A DNA stretch of 32,703 bases from Variovorax sp. YR752 (GCA_945860785.1 CAMATD010000032.1:1-32703); one strand, 5' to 3'. Shown: positions 20,108 to 32,557, counted from the stretch's first letter. The notes: generated by a model from the letters alone, not told the origin. Program-made: numbers and translations.

Positions 20108-20538
20108 GTGTTCTGTACGAACGACACCTGGGTGCGCTCGCGATCGATGGCCACCAGCGGTGGATTGCCGTCCGAATAGAGGATCGGAAGCTTCTTCCCC
20201 GTCGTGAAGTTCGCGAGGAGTTCCTGATCGATGAAGGTCTTCAGGATCGTCTCGTGCATCGTGCCTGCGTCATCGCAAAAGCGCACCCGCAGCTCCGCGG
20301 CCGCCATGTTCGGCGATCCGTTGCGCCAGACGACCAGCCAGTTGTCCGGCCGCGCAAGCATCAGGATGTCGGCCTCGGCATGCTGCCCGATGCCCTTCAG
20401 CGCCTTCCAGCGCTTCTCTTCCAGCACATGATCCGACTGGGTCGACATGACACTGCGCACGAGGAAGAAGCTCGTGATCAAGACAAACACCACAGTGATG
20501 CTGGTCATGACGGCAGCAACGATTTCCTTCCAATCCAT
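20104..20538 (-). CDS. Small single-pass membrane protein of unknown function between vgrG and the DUF2169 gene
   Basis: The 144-residue protein is not recognised. It starts MDWKEIVAAVMTSITVVFVL, giving one N-terminal transmembrane helix (about residues 6-31) with no obvious cleavage site. A soluble domain of about 110 residues follows, containing DILMLARPDNWLVVWRNGSP, AELRVRFCDDAG, ILKTFIDQELLANF and PPLVAIDRERTQVSFVQ. The start ATG follows AAAGGA, and the stop overlaps the DUF2169 start (ATGA). It lies within the cargo module, where adaptors, effectors or immunity proteins are usually encoded. A membrane-anchored immunity or spike-docking protein is possible, but nothing in the sequence proves it. 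The gene is intact. Confidence 0.7.
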   Translation of the reverse strand: MDWKEIVAAVMTSITVVFVLITSFFLVRSVMSTQSDHVLEEKRWKALKGIGQHAEADILMLARPDNWLVVWRNGSPNMAAAELRVRFCDDAGTMHETILKTFIDQELLANFTTGKKLPILYSDGNPPLVAIDRERTQVSFVQNT

Positions 20539-20569
20539 CCGAAGTCCTTTGTCCGCGCGAACCGACCAT

Positions 20570-22808
20570 TCAGGTGTTGTTTTCCATGCCGCTGGTCGTC
20601 TTCTTCTTGCCGCCTATGCGCAACGCAGCCATCGCCGACGAGACCTTCGCCCAGGGCACCTTTTTGGCCGACTTGTGGGCCTGAACCCAGTTGACCGCCG
20701 ACAGATTCAGGAACACGCCCGTCTGCAGAAGGGAGTTGGAGACCGTCGTCTGGATCTTGTTGCCGAAGATATCCAGGCTGCCGACGACGATCAGGTGCTG
20801 ATGCCAGTAGGACTCGTGCACCAGCTGGTTGAACCAGCCCTGGTCGGTGGCATTGATATGCTGCTCCGGCGCGTTGATCACGGTGCCGGTCGCGTTGATC
20901 CTGAACGTCGTGGTCTTGATCGTGTAGTCGGTGCTGGTGTTGTGCATGCTGGGCGCGTAGACCGTCTTCGGCCCGAGCACGGTCTTCAGCTTCGGCCCCT
21001 GCACCAGCGTGATGTCCACCGCATTGATAATTTCCAACCGGCCGCTGCCGGTGACGCGGATGTCCGCGCAGCTCACGAGCCGCAGCACGGTTCCGTTGAT
21101 GGTCACGAGGACTTCGCCGTTCACGGTCTCGGTCGCGCCGCCCGTCACCGTGCGGTCTTCGCCGCCGTTGATGGTCTCCACCGCTCCGCCCGTGATATGC
21201 CGCTCCTCGCCCGACTCGAAGGTCGACGACTCGTGGCCCTTGATCAGCGTCGTGCGCGTCTTTGTTCGTCGTGTGCGTCTCGTCGCCCTCCACCTCCGTG
21301 TCGAGGTTGCGCTCCGCGTGCAGCAGGATCTGCTCGGCGCCCATGCTGTCCTCGAAGACGATGGCGTTCGCATTGGCCGGCGAACCGCCCCGGGTGGAGC
21401 GGGACGCGATCCCGCTCTTCGTCGCCTCGCCGGGCAGGTCGAACGGCGGCATCTGGTCGGCGTTGTACACACGCCCCATGACGATGGGGCGGTCGATGCG
21501 CCCGGCGATGAAGTCCACCACCACTTCCTGGCCGATGCGCGGCACATGAACGGTTCCATAGCCTTCACCCGCCCAGGCCTGCGACACACGCACCCAGGCG
21601 GAGCTGTTCTCGTTGCGCTGGCCCGCACGATCCCAATGAAACTGCAGCTTCACCCGCCCGTACGAGTCTGTCCAGATCTCCTCGCCCTCGGGACCGACCA
21701 CCGTCGCGGTCTGCGGGCCGGTGGTGCGGGGCATAGGCGTCTGGCGCGGTGCGCGGAACGGGTTGTCGGCCGGCTGCGCCACGAACCCGAATCCGTAGCT
21801 ACCCGGCGCGCTGCCGGTGGCATAGCCGCCTTCCCGCAGCGCATACGACACCGAGACGATCAGGTAGTCGCGGTTGTCGTCGCCGCGCGGTGCGTTGCGC
21901 AGCGTGAACTTGCGCCCGGGCGCCATGCCGCGCACCGTCGCGTGGCCGTTGCTGCGCGCCGCCAGCGACTGCGCCTCTTCGAGGCGCACGCGCGCATAGT
22001 GCTCGGCCTGCCCGCCGTCGGTGTGCTCGCCGAGCCACTCGTACATGTCGTAGCCGGCGTTGTCGTGTGAACGCGGTTGGTTGCGCGTGCTGCTCAGATC
22101 GCCCTTGGGCGTGGTGAAGTTGAAGTCGTCCACCGTGTAGCTGCCCGAGCGCAATTCCTCGGTCACCTGCCAGTCGTCGATGACCTCCATGTCCTCGGTG
22201 ATCGGCCTGTCGGCCGCGAAGCAGTCGATGCTTTCGTAGCCCGGCATCGGCTCGTGCGCGCCCGCATCGTCGGCCAGCACCAGCGTGTGGCGTTCCTTCT
22301 CGTGCTCGAAGAAGTAGTAGATGCCTTCCAGCTCCATCAGCCGGCTCACGAAAGCAAAATCGCTCTCGTCGTACTGCGCACAGTATTCCCAGGGCCTGTA
22401 GGTTCCGCAGAGCTTCTTCTCGAACACGAAACCGTAAGCACCGAATACTTCCTCGAGGATCTCGACCACCGACTTGTTCAGGAAGGTCCTGTTGTCGCTC
22501 GCGCGCGTGAGAAACCAGAGCCACGGCCGCATCGTGGCGCGATAGATCGTGTGGCGCGACACGCCGTCTTCGAACCCCACCGGCGCGAATCGCGTGATCT
22601 GGCCATGGAGGAACCGCACGCCGGCGGCCGTCTTGATTTCCAGCGCGAGCGGTTTGCCGAGCACGGCGTCGGCATCGATCGAAGGCTGCGGACTCAGGAG
22701 ATCCACATCGAACTCGAAAAGCTGCGAAAGCCCCTCCGTGCCATGCATGGAGCGGAACAGCAGTTGGTCTTCGCCGAGCGGCGAATGGGCTTTCAGAATG
22801 CGGTCCAT
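20570..22808 (-). CDS. vgrG: T6SS spike protein VgrG, copy 1 (downstream; frameshifted)
   Basis: The repaired protein is about 745 aa. The gp27-like part starts MDRILKAHSPLGEDQLLFRS and includes VSRLMELEGIYYFFEHE, VDDFNFTTPKGDL and WTDSYGRVKLQFHWDR. The gp5 OB-fold/needle region contains GQEVVVDFIAGRIDRPIVMGR, then a beta-helix of octads (HITGGAVE, TINGGEDR, TVTGGATE...). A C-terminal extension of about 149 residues after the needle ends in a basic tail. One extra T in the run at 21261-21263 (minus strand AACAAAGACG for AACAAGACG) shifts the frame at about codon 515. It is a paralogue of the neighbouring upstream vgrG, 52 nt away. No catalytic toxin motif is recognised in the extension, so it probably serves cargo loading. 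Confidence 0.93.
21056..21199 (-). repeat. Octapeptide needle repeats in VgrG copy 1 (6 x 24 nt)
   Basis: Six octads of the gp5 type run from HITGGAVE to LVSCADIR, in the same place as the ten-unit array of the other vgrG. They form the triple-stranded beta-helix of the spike. Confidence 0.78.
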
Positions 22809-22860
22809 GAACGGTTGCCTCTCGTGTCGGTGCCGTGCGGTGATCGGTGAAGACGCCGCC

Positions 22861-25195
22861 TCATTTTTTTCTGACCTTGAAGTAGTTGGCCACGTAGAAG
22901 GGGGTGAAGCGCAGGCTGACCGCACCGTGCTCCTTCTTGCCCTTTGCCCCGACGAGGAACTTGAACGGCGCGTCGATCATGAAGAACGTTGCCCAGTTCT
23001 GAAAGATGCCGTTGAACTGCGTGTTGTTTCCGCAGATCTGGAGTTTTGCATCGTAGACATCAGCGGCAACCGCAATCGCCTTCACTTTGTCGCGGGCCAG
23101 GAATTTCAGGAAACCCAGGAGCCAGTGCTGGTCTTTGATGTTGACTGTCTTGTGGGGCGTCTTGATGATGATCACGTCCGCGTTGAGCGTGTAGTTGGTC
23201 GTGTCGATCGTGTAGTTGTCGGTGTGATTGACGATGTTGGGCGCATAGACGATCTTCGGTCCGGCCACGAGCGTGATATCGGGCCCCAGCACCACCTTCA
23301 GATCGATCGCATTGATGAGCTCGATGCGGCCGGCGCCGGTGATGCGGATGTCCGCGCCGGTCACGAGCCGTATGGAGCTTCCATTGACCGTCAGCAGGAT
23401 GTTGCCGTTCACCGTTTCGACGATGCCGCCGTTGACTGTGCGCAGCTCCCCGCCCGTGATCGTCTCGGTGGCTCCGCCCGTGATCGTGCGCGTCTCGCCA
23501 TCTGTCACCGTCTCGGTCGCCCCGCCCGTCACCGTGCGCGTCTCGCCGCCGTCGATGGTCTCCACCGCGCCTCGCGTGATGTGCCGCTCCTCCCCCGCCT
23601 CGTAGGTGGCCGACTCGTGACCCTTGATCAGCGTCGTGTGCGTCTTCTGGGTGGTGTGCGTCTCGTCGCCCTCTACCTCCACATCGAGGTTGCGCTCCGC
23701 ATGCACCAGGATCTGCTCGGCGCCCATCTTGTCTTCGAACACGAAGGCGTTGGCCGTGGCCTCCGAGCCCCCCTTGGATGACCGCGTGACGATGCCGCTC
23801 TTGGTGGCCTCGCCCGGCAAGGCGAACGGCGGCATCTGGTCGGCGTTGTACACGCGCCCCACGATCACCGGCCTGTCGGGCCGCCCGCCAATGAAGTCGA
23901 CGATCACCTCCTGCCCGATGCGCGGCGTGAACACACCGCCGAAGCGCTCGCCCGCCCAGATGTGTGACACCCGCACGAAGCGCGAGCTGTTCTCGTTGCG
24001 CTGGCCGTAGCGGTCCCAGTGGAACTGCACCTTCACACGGCCGTACTGGTCAGTCCAGATCTCTTCGCCCTCGGGGCCGACGACCGTCGCGGTCTGCGGG
24101 CCGCTGGTGCGCGGCGGGGGCGTCTGGCGCGGCGCCCTGAACGCCAGCGCGGTGGGCTGCACCACGAAGTCGAAGTTGTATTCGCCGGGCGGCCGCACCC
24201 GTCGCATAGCCGCCTTCGCGCAGCGAGTAGTTGACGGCCACCGCCAGGTACTCCTGGTTGTCGTCCGAGCGCGGCGAGTTGCGCATCGTGAACGTGTAGC
24301 CCGGCGCCATGCCGCGCACGGTCGCCTGGCCCGCGCTTCGCTGCGCCAGGGCCTGCGATTCCTCGAGGCGCACGCGCGCATAGTGCTCGCCATCACCGGC
24401 GGCCGGGTAGTCGCCCAGCCACTCGTACATCTCGTAGCTGGCGTTGTCGCCGCCCAGCGGCTGGCTGCGCACATTCATCAGGTCGCCCTTGGGCGTGGTG
24501 AAGTTGAAGTCGTCCACCGTGTAGCTGCCCGAGCGAAGCTCTTCGCTGGGCTGCCAGTCGCGGATGACCTCCATGTCTTCGGTCACCTCGCGGTCGGCCG
24601 CGAAGTAGTTGATGGTCTCGTAGCCGGGCATCGGCTCGTGCGAGCCGACGTCGTCGGCCAGCACCAGCGTGTGCTGGTTCTGCTCGTGCTTGAAGTAGTA
24701 GTAGATGCCTTCGAGTTCCATCAGCCGGCTGACGAACGCAAAGTCGCTTTCGTTGTACTGCACGCAGTACTCCCACTGCCGGTAGCTGCCGCTCAACTTC
24801 TTCTCGAACGCGAAGCCGTAGTCGCCGAACACCTCTTCCAGGATGTCCACCACCGACTTGTCCTGGAAGATCTTGTTGTCGCTCGAGCGCGTGAGGTACC
24901 ACAGCCACGGACGCACGGTGGCCCGGTACACGGTGTGGCGCGAGGTACCGCCTTCGCGGCCCATCATCGAGAAGCGAACCACCTGGCCATTGAGGAAACG
25001 CGGCTTGTCGCCTGCTGTCTGGATCTCCAGCGACAGCGGCTTGCCCAGCACCGACTTCAAATCGATCGCCGCGCTCGGGCTCAGCAGATCGACTTCGAAC
25101 TCGAACAGCCTCGACAGCCCCTCGCTGCCCTGCATCGAGCGGAACAGCAATTGATCCTCGCCCAGCGGGGTATGCGCCCTTATGACTCTGGCCAT
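22861..25195 (-). CDS. vgrG: T6SS spike protein VgrG, copy 2 (upstream; frameshifted)
   Basis: The repaired protein is about 777 aa. It starts MARVIRAHTPLGEDQLLFRS after AAGGAGA and is closely similar to copy 1 through the gp27 and OB-fold regions (FVSRLMELEGIYYYFKHE, WTDQYGRVKVQFHWDRYGQR, GQEVIVDFIGGRPDRPVIVG). The needle octad array has ten octads against six in copy 1. The last 148 residues are a divergent relative of copy 1's tail and end in YFKVRKK. The frame shifts at about 24190-24196 (codon 334) in GCGGCCGCCC. One extra G, or a lost dinucleotide, explains it and restores YATGAPPGEYNFDFV. It follows clpV directly and should form the puncturing trimer under the PAAR-like tip. Confidence 0.93.
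23344..23583 (-). repeat. Octapeptide needle repeats in VgrG copy 2 (10 x 24 nt)
   Basis: Ten consecutive 8-residue units of the T4 gp5 type (T-V/I-x-G-x-x-x-x) run from HITRGAVE to LVTGADIR. Units 2-6 alternate so that a 16-residue (48-nt) super-repeat of the ETRTVTGGATETVT type is visible in the DNA. The equivalent array in copy 1 has six units. Confidence 0.8.
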
Positions 25196-25216
25196 CCGGG
25201 TTGTCTCCTTGTAGTT

Positions 25217-27950
<2,734 letters not shown>

Positions 27951-27954
<4 letters not shown>

Positions 27955-29133
27955 AGGGCCATGGAAGATGCGGTCGCGGCAGGGACTGCCGCCGATGCGT
28001 TGCGGGAAAACAGTGCTTCGGGCTGGAACACCATGTCGCCGGCGTCGGTGTCCGCGAGGCGCGTGCCGAGCCAGCTGCCCCAGCCAAGGCGCTGGTTGCT
28101 GTTGAGCTGCATGCCGTGGGCCTCCTGCTTCTTGAGCACGAGCCGCAGCTCCCAGGCGAACTCGATGCCGACGTACTGACGCACCCAGTCGACCACCTGC
28201 TGAAGCCGGCGGCTGCCCGGCAGGAAATCGCGGAACTCGTCCTGCGAGAGCGATCCGAGTTCGAGGCGGAATTTGCTCTGCGCATCGCGCACCGCCATGC
28301 CGATGGTGGCGCCGCCGCCCAGCTTGTGGTTGCGCCCGAAGAGGCCGAGCTGGCTCATCTGCCGCTCCTCGAGCATCACCCAGTCGCTCACGAATTCCTC
28401 GACGCGCACGGGCACGTCGAAGTAGAGCTTGAGGATCTGGATCAGGCCTTCGGGGTTGCGCGTCTGGCGCACGAGGTGGCCCGCCATGAAGGTGCGCGCA
28501 TGGTCGGCAATGCGGTCGCGCTCCTTGAGGCTAGGCTGCCCCATGTTCATGAGGCTCGCAACGTAGTCGACGAAGCGGTGGCCGTCGGGACGGTCCAGGC
28601 TGTTGACCGACTGCGCATCGGCCCAGGCGCGGTAGAACAGCAGGATCAGCCGGTGATGGAACAGGTCGGCAAACGCGCTGAGGGTGTTGTCGTTGTGGTG
28701 GCGCTTGCGTTCGCGCGCGTACTCGGTCAGGTGCAGCGGCAGCGGGCCGTTGGGGCCGAACAGGCCGAAGCCGTAGATCGAGATGCGCGGCGGTCCGTCG
28801 CCGTCCACGTCGACACCCGACACGTTCGACGGCGCGAAGGCCATCGAGGGCTCCTGGCCGAGCCGCAGCGGTTCGTCCAGCGGGCGCGGCGCGCGGCCCA
28901 GCAGGGGATGATCGCCCTGCGCGTCGAGCCGGCGCAGCAGCATGAACAGGTCGTGCTCGAAGGGCTGCTCGACCAGGCCGGCCCACAGCGCGGGATCGGC
29001 CTGCGGCACGCCGCGCGGGGGGCAGCTCGGGAAACTGCGGCGTCTCTGTGTTGGCGGCGTCGACCGCGTCGAGCACTTCCTCGTGCTCTGCCTGCGAGGC
29101 CCGCATCCCGTCGGAAAAACCGGCCGCGCTCAT
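27951..29133 (-). CDS. tssG: T6SS baseplate subunit TssG (frameshifted)
   Basis: The repaired protein is about 393 aa. The start ATG at 29133 overlaps the tssF stop (ATGA) and gives [20 protein letters not shown]. The conserved body includes [61 protein letters not shown] and [13 protein letters not shown], all TssG hallmarks. One extra G in the six-G run at 29017-29022 shifts the frame at about codon 37; five Gs give [14 protein letters not shown]. Without that repair the ORF would appear to start internally at MPQADPALW. TssG with TssF and TssE forms the baseplate wedge. Confidence 0.92.
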
Positions 29134-31001
29134 ACGGCGGGGCGGCGTCCCACCCGTGGGGTCCATCGCGCGATTTCGCCGCGCTGCAGGCTGGAGAGCG
29201 CGAACTCGGTGAAGGCGTTGAGCGACACATGCCGGCTGAAGCACTGCTCCAGCACGGCGCCGAAAAGATAAGGACTCGCGCCCGAGAACGCGACCTCGTC
29301 GATCTTGAGCGCGATCTCCACGCCGCGCCCGAAGACGATCGGGCCCGGCTCCGGCAGGCGGCGGAACACCGGCGCCAGCGCCATCGAGCGCACGCCCTGG
29401 ATCTGCCGGCGAACCGAGGGATCGGCCAGGTTGCCGTAGAGGTCGAGCATCTCGCGCAGTGCGGAGGCGCCTTGTGCCGCATCGACGTCGGTCAGGCTCA
29501 GGTAATTGAGCCCGAGGTGGCTGATGAGCCGCCAGGTGAGCGCGCCTTCGGCCAATGCGGGGTATGGCCGCGAAGGGCCGCGCAGGATGCGGATCGAGCG
29601 CACGGGTGCCGAAACGCGCAGCGTGAAATCCGATTCGAGCCCGGTCGGCAGCAGGAGCGGCAGGTAGCGGTTGGTGCACAGCGCATCGAGCGTGATGTGC
29701 CGCAGGCTGTGCGGAAAGGGCGCGTCGTGCTGGTCGACCAGCGACACGTACACCTCGCTGCCGGTGTAGCTGGTGCGCGTGCCCTGCGCACGCGCGCGGT
29801 CGGACACGAGGCGCGGCTCGCGGCGCAGCGAGAAGTACGCGCCGAAGTCGCCGTCGTCGGCCGCGAACGATCCGAGGAAGGGCCGGAACTCCCGCTCTTC
29901 CGAGCCGTTGCTCATGTGGCCCGTCACGCGTTCGACCGTGAAGATCTCGAAGTCGCGCGGCCGCGTGCGGTCGATCACCGCATGGTGCTCGTGCTGGCCG
30001 GGCCCGACCGGAATGCGGTCGCTGCGGCGCGGCACGAGGTTGATGATGGGCGTGCAGAACAGCGAGAAGTGCTTCGCATCGACCAGCCGCTCCAAGTCGC
30101 CGTCGGCACGGTCGAGCAGGATCACGATCTCCATCGTGGTGCCGCCGATGGCCGAGGCCGCCGCGCGCAGGTTCTTCACGCTGAAGAACAGGTAGCGGTC
30201 GGGGAATGCAAAGTACTCGTGCAGCAGCCGGTAGCCCTGGAACGAGCGCGCGTCGTAGGGCAGCAGCGCCTGGTCGGGGTCGAAGCCTTCGTGGCGGATG
30301 GCCTCGTCACCGAGCGGCACGATCCGTGCCGTGGTGCCCGGGCCGCTGCGGCACACGGCGCCGACGCTGTGGTGCACCGCAAGTTCGAGCACGCGCAGCG
30401 CATGCAGCTCGGCACCCGAGAGAAAGAACTCGAGCCGGTCGAGCGGCATGTCGGAAAACTTGGCACCGCCCACCGCTTCGAGCTTGATGGTGATCGCGCT
30501 CTTGGCCTGGCGCGCCACGACCGGCATGGCATGCGCGATCTTCGCGGGCACCGGGCCGATGCTGGCGTCGGCAATCTTGATGGGCCACAGCGTGACGGCA
30601 TGGCCGGTGCGGAACTCGCAGGCCGTCTGCTCGCCCTTGATCATGCGGCCGCGCAGGATGGTGTGGCGCGGCAGTTCGTAGCCCGCCTTCAGCGAGCCTT
30701 CGTTGAGGTTGCCGTCGATCTGCACCACGGCCATCACGGGCAACGGTGCGAGGAAGTTGGGGTACACCACTTCCAGCAGGCGCTGCGAGAAGCGCGGAAA
30801 CTCCGCGTCCATCTTGAGCTGGATGCGCGCGGTGAGAAAGCTGAAGCCTTCGAGCAGGCGCTCCACATACGGGTCGCTGACCTCGATGCCGCGCATGCCC
30901 AGGCGCCCCGCGATCTTCGGATAGCGCTGCGCGAACTCGGCACCGAGCTCGTGCATGTAGGTGAGTTCGCGGTTGTAGTAATCGAGCAGCCGGGCGTCCA
31001 T
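29130..31001 (-). CDS. tssF: T6SS baseplate subunit TssF
   Basis: The 623-residue protein is intact and of family length. It starts MDARLLDYYNRELTYMHELG after GGGAGGT, the standard TssF opening. It continues EFAQRYPKIAGRLGM, DPYVERLLEGFSFLTARIQLK, FSQRLLEVVYPNFLAPLPVM, LYGNLADPSVRRQIQGV and FGRGVEIALKIDEVAFSG. The start and the tssE stop share one base (TGATG), so translation is coupled. TssF forms heterotrimers with TssG in the baseplate wedge around the VgrG hub. Confidence 0.96.
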   Translation of the reverse strand: MDARLLDYYNRELTYMHELGAEFAQRYPKIAGRLGMRGIEVSDPYVERLLEGFSFLTARIQLKMDAEFPRFSQRLLEVVYPNFLAPLPVMAVVQIDGNLNEGSLKAGYELPRHTILRGRMIKGEQTACEFRTGHAVTLWPIKIADASIGPVPAKIAHAMPVVARQAKSAITIKLEAVGGAKFSDMPLDRLEFFLSGAELHALRVLELAVHHSVGAVCRSGPGTTARIVPLGDEAIRHEGFDPDQALLPYDARSFQGYRLLHEYFAFPDRYLFFSVKNLRAAASAIGGTTMEIVILLDRADGDLERLVDAKHFSLFCTPIINLVPRRSDRIPVGPGQHEHHAVIDRTRPRDFEIFTVERVTGHMSNGSEEREFRPFLGSFAADDGDFGAYFSLRREPRLVSDRARAQGTRTSYTGSEVYVSLVDQHDAPFPHSLRHITLDALCTNRYLPLLLPTGLESDFTLRVSAPVRSIRILRGPSRPYPALAEGALTWRLISHLGLNYLSLTDVDAAQGASALREMLDLYGNLADPSVRRQIQGVRSMALAPVFRRLPEPGPIVFGRGVEIALKIDEVAFSGASPYLFGAVLEQCFSRHVSLNAFTEFALSSLQRGEIARWTPRVGRRPAV

Positions 31002-31528
31002 CAGAGACCTCCCGTGGGCCGCAGGATCATGTGGCTACTTTCGAGATCGAGCTCGGAACGCAGGATGAATTCGATGGGGTAGGGCACCGACCACAGCGTG
31101 CCGCGGATCTCGAGCGCGAGCAGGTTGTGGTGTTCGAGGTCAGTCGCATCGGTCACGCAGCGCACGTCGATGCTGTCCTTCATGATGCGCGGCTCGAAGT
31201 CGATGATCGAGGCGCGGATGGCGGCCTCGACGTCCGCGAAGTCGACCTCCGACATGCGCCCGCCGGCCCAGCCGCGCACGCCATAGTTGACGACCGAGCG
31301 CCGCGCACGCGGCATGGTGTTGATGTTGTGGTCCGCGCCGAAGTTCGTGGTGTTGAGCAGCCACTGCAGATCGCGCAGCACCGAGTCGCGCAGCAGCCTG
31401 CCGCTCATGAGGAAGGCGCCCGCGCGCTCCTGCCGGCTCTGCGGCTGCTTGTCGGTCAGGCGATCGAGCAGCACGGGCTGCAGGCGGTCGCGTGCAACGC
31501 TTTCCTGCTGGTCGCCGTCGATGTCCAT
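31001..31528 (-). CDS. tssE: T6SS baseplate subunit TssE (gp25-like)
   Basis: The protein from ATG 31528 is 175 aa, with RDRLQPVLLDRLTD, LRDLQWLLNTTNFG, SVVNYGVRG, RASIIDFEPRI and LEIRGTLWSVPYPIEFILR, typical of TssE. It is homologous to phage T4 gp25 and starts sheath polymerisation at the baseplate. The EPR-like motif reads FEPRI as expected. The start is uncertain. A GTG at 31569 overlaps the tagJ stop (GTGA) with GGAGGA upstream, but reaching the TssE frame from it needs one more base near 31545. That would add VSTTLPVS and WEPSA. From the ATG alone, GGGAG lies 9 nt upstream. Confidence 0.93.
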   Translation of the reverse strand: MDIDGDQQESVARDRLQPVLLDRLTDKQPQSRQERAGAFLMSGRLLRDSVLRDLQWLLNTTNFGADHNINTMPRARRSVVNYGVRGWAGGRMSEVDFADVEAAIRASIIDFEPRIMKDSIDVRCVTDATDLEHHNLLALEIRGTLWSVPYPIEFILRSELDLESSHMILRPTGGL

Positions 31529-31565
31529 GGCCGACGGCTCCCATGCGATACGGGCAGCGTGGTGC

Positions 31566-32429
31566 TCACGGTGCGGCGTCCTCCGCCGCGAACTCGACGA
31601 GCCGGACGTCGAGCAGCGAGTGGTCGCCGGCCTCGCTGATCAGCGTGCGCTGGTCGACACCCGCGTACTGGTCTTCGCCGGCGAGCGGCAGCCAGTCGGT
31701 GCGACGGCCCAGCGTTGTTTCGTCGTCGAGCGCATCGAGCTTGCCGGGGTAGCGGACCGGCACCAGGCCATTGACCGCGCGGCCATCGTGCAGTTCGATC
31801 TGGACGGGCGTCCACAGCAAATCGACCAGATGCTGCGGACGTTGAAACTTGAGGCGGCGCACCGCATGAAACGGCAGCCACGCATAGCCCGAAGGCGTGA
31901 GGAGTTCGAGCACGGCGCCGATGCGCACGTCGCCGTCGCAGAGTCAGGCGAACTCGCTGGTCTCCACAGGCTCGCCATCGATGGCCTGCACGGCGCGCGA
32001 ATCCGATCGGTCGACGCAGCTCAGCGTGCCTTGCAATGCGGGCGCAGCCCGTCGCGCGGCTTCGCGCAATGCCGCCGCCTCGGCAGCTTGTTCGGGCGGC
32101 AGCGCCGCGGCGGCAATCAGCCCGTCGACCCAGTCGGCCTGGCCGGCAACGATTGCCGGCGCACGGCCGCCATTCCAGAATTCGGTTCGATGACGCTCGG
32201 CTGCCAGCGCCATCGCGCAGGTGGCACTGGCAGGAGCGAAAGAAGGATCGATCTTGGCGGCAAGCTTGAGCTGGTCTTCAGCCCGCTGCCATTCGCCGCG
32301 CAGCGCGAGAAAGTGACACAGGGCTAGCCGCAGGCTGGCGTTCTGGGGACTCGCGCGAATCTGCCGCTGTACCCATTCGGTGTGCTCGGACACGGAGCGT
32401 TCGCCCAGCACTGCAAACCCATCGCCCAT
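31566..32429 (-). CDS. tagJ: T6SS accessory protein TagJ/ImpE (in-frame TGA at 31944-31946)
   Basis: If the opal codon at position 162 is read as Trp, the protein is 287 aa. The N-terminal TPR-like half shows LRLALCHFLALRGEWQRAEDQLKLAAKIDP. The C-terminal ImpE half shows LCDGDVRIGAVLELLTPSGYAWLPF, LKFQRPQHLVDLLWTP, VNGLVPVRYPG and LGRRTDWLPL. The lesion reads GCC TGA CTC where GCC TGG CTC (FAWLCDGD) is expected. TagJ binds the sheath protein TssB and assists ClpV-linked sheath dynamics in Pseudomonas-type systems. The start at 32429 follows GAGGAAG. It lies between hcp and tssE. Confidence 0.88.
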
Positions 32430-32481
32430 GAAACTTCCTCATTGACTCGCGCACGACGACAAGTCGTTCGGTGATGATGCT

Positions 32482-32527
32482 CCGCCGGAGGGCGGGCCTT
32501 TTTGTCGACGCGCGAATTGCTCGCGCG
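32482..32527. terminator. Paired hairpins between hcp and tagJ
   Basis: Two stems lie in the 128-nt hcp-tagJ gap. One is CGCGCGA(32509-32515)/TCGCGCG(32521-32527) with a 5-nt loop. The other is CCGCC(32482-32486)/GGCGG(32491-32495) with a 4-nt loop; read on the plus strand it is followed by a T run at 32499-32503. On the minus strand, the direction of the operon, no T run follows, so this is more likely an mRNA-stabilising or attenuating structure after hcp than a full terminator. Confidence 0.35.
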
Positions 32528-32557
32528 ACCTGCCCCCGGCATGACGACGACAGGAAA

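Noticed and set aside
20570-21020. Toxin domain in the VgrG tails (evolved VgrG)
   Set aside because: The tails of about 149 residues show no catalytic motif that I can identify and resemble each other, so a loading or scaffold function is the safer reading.
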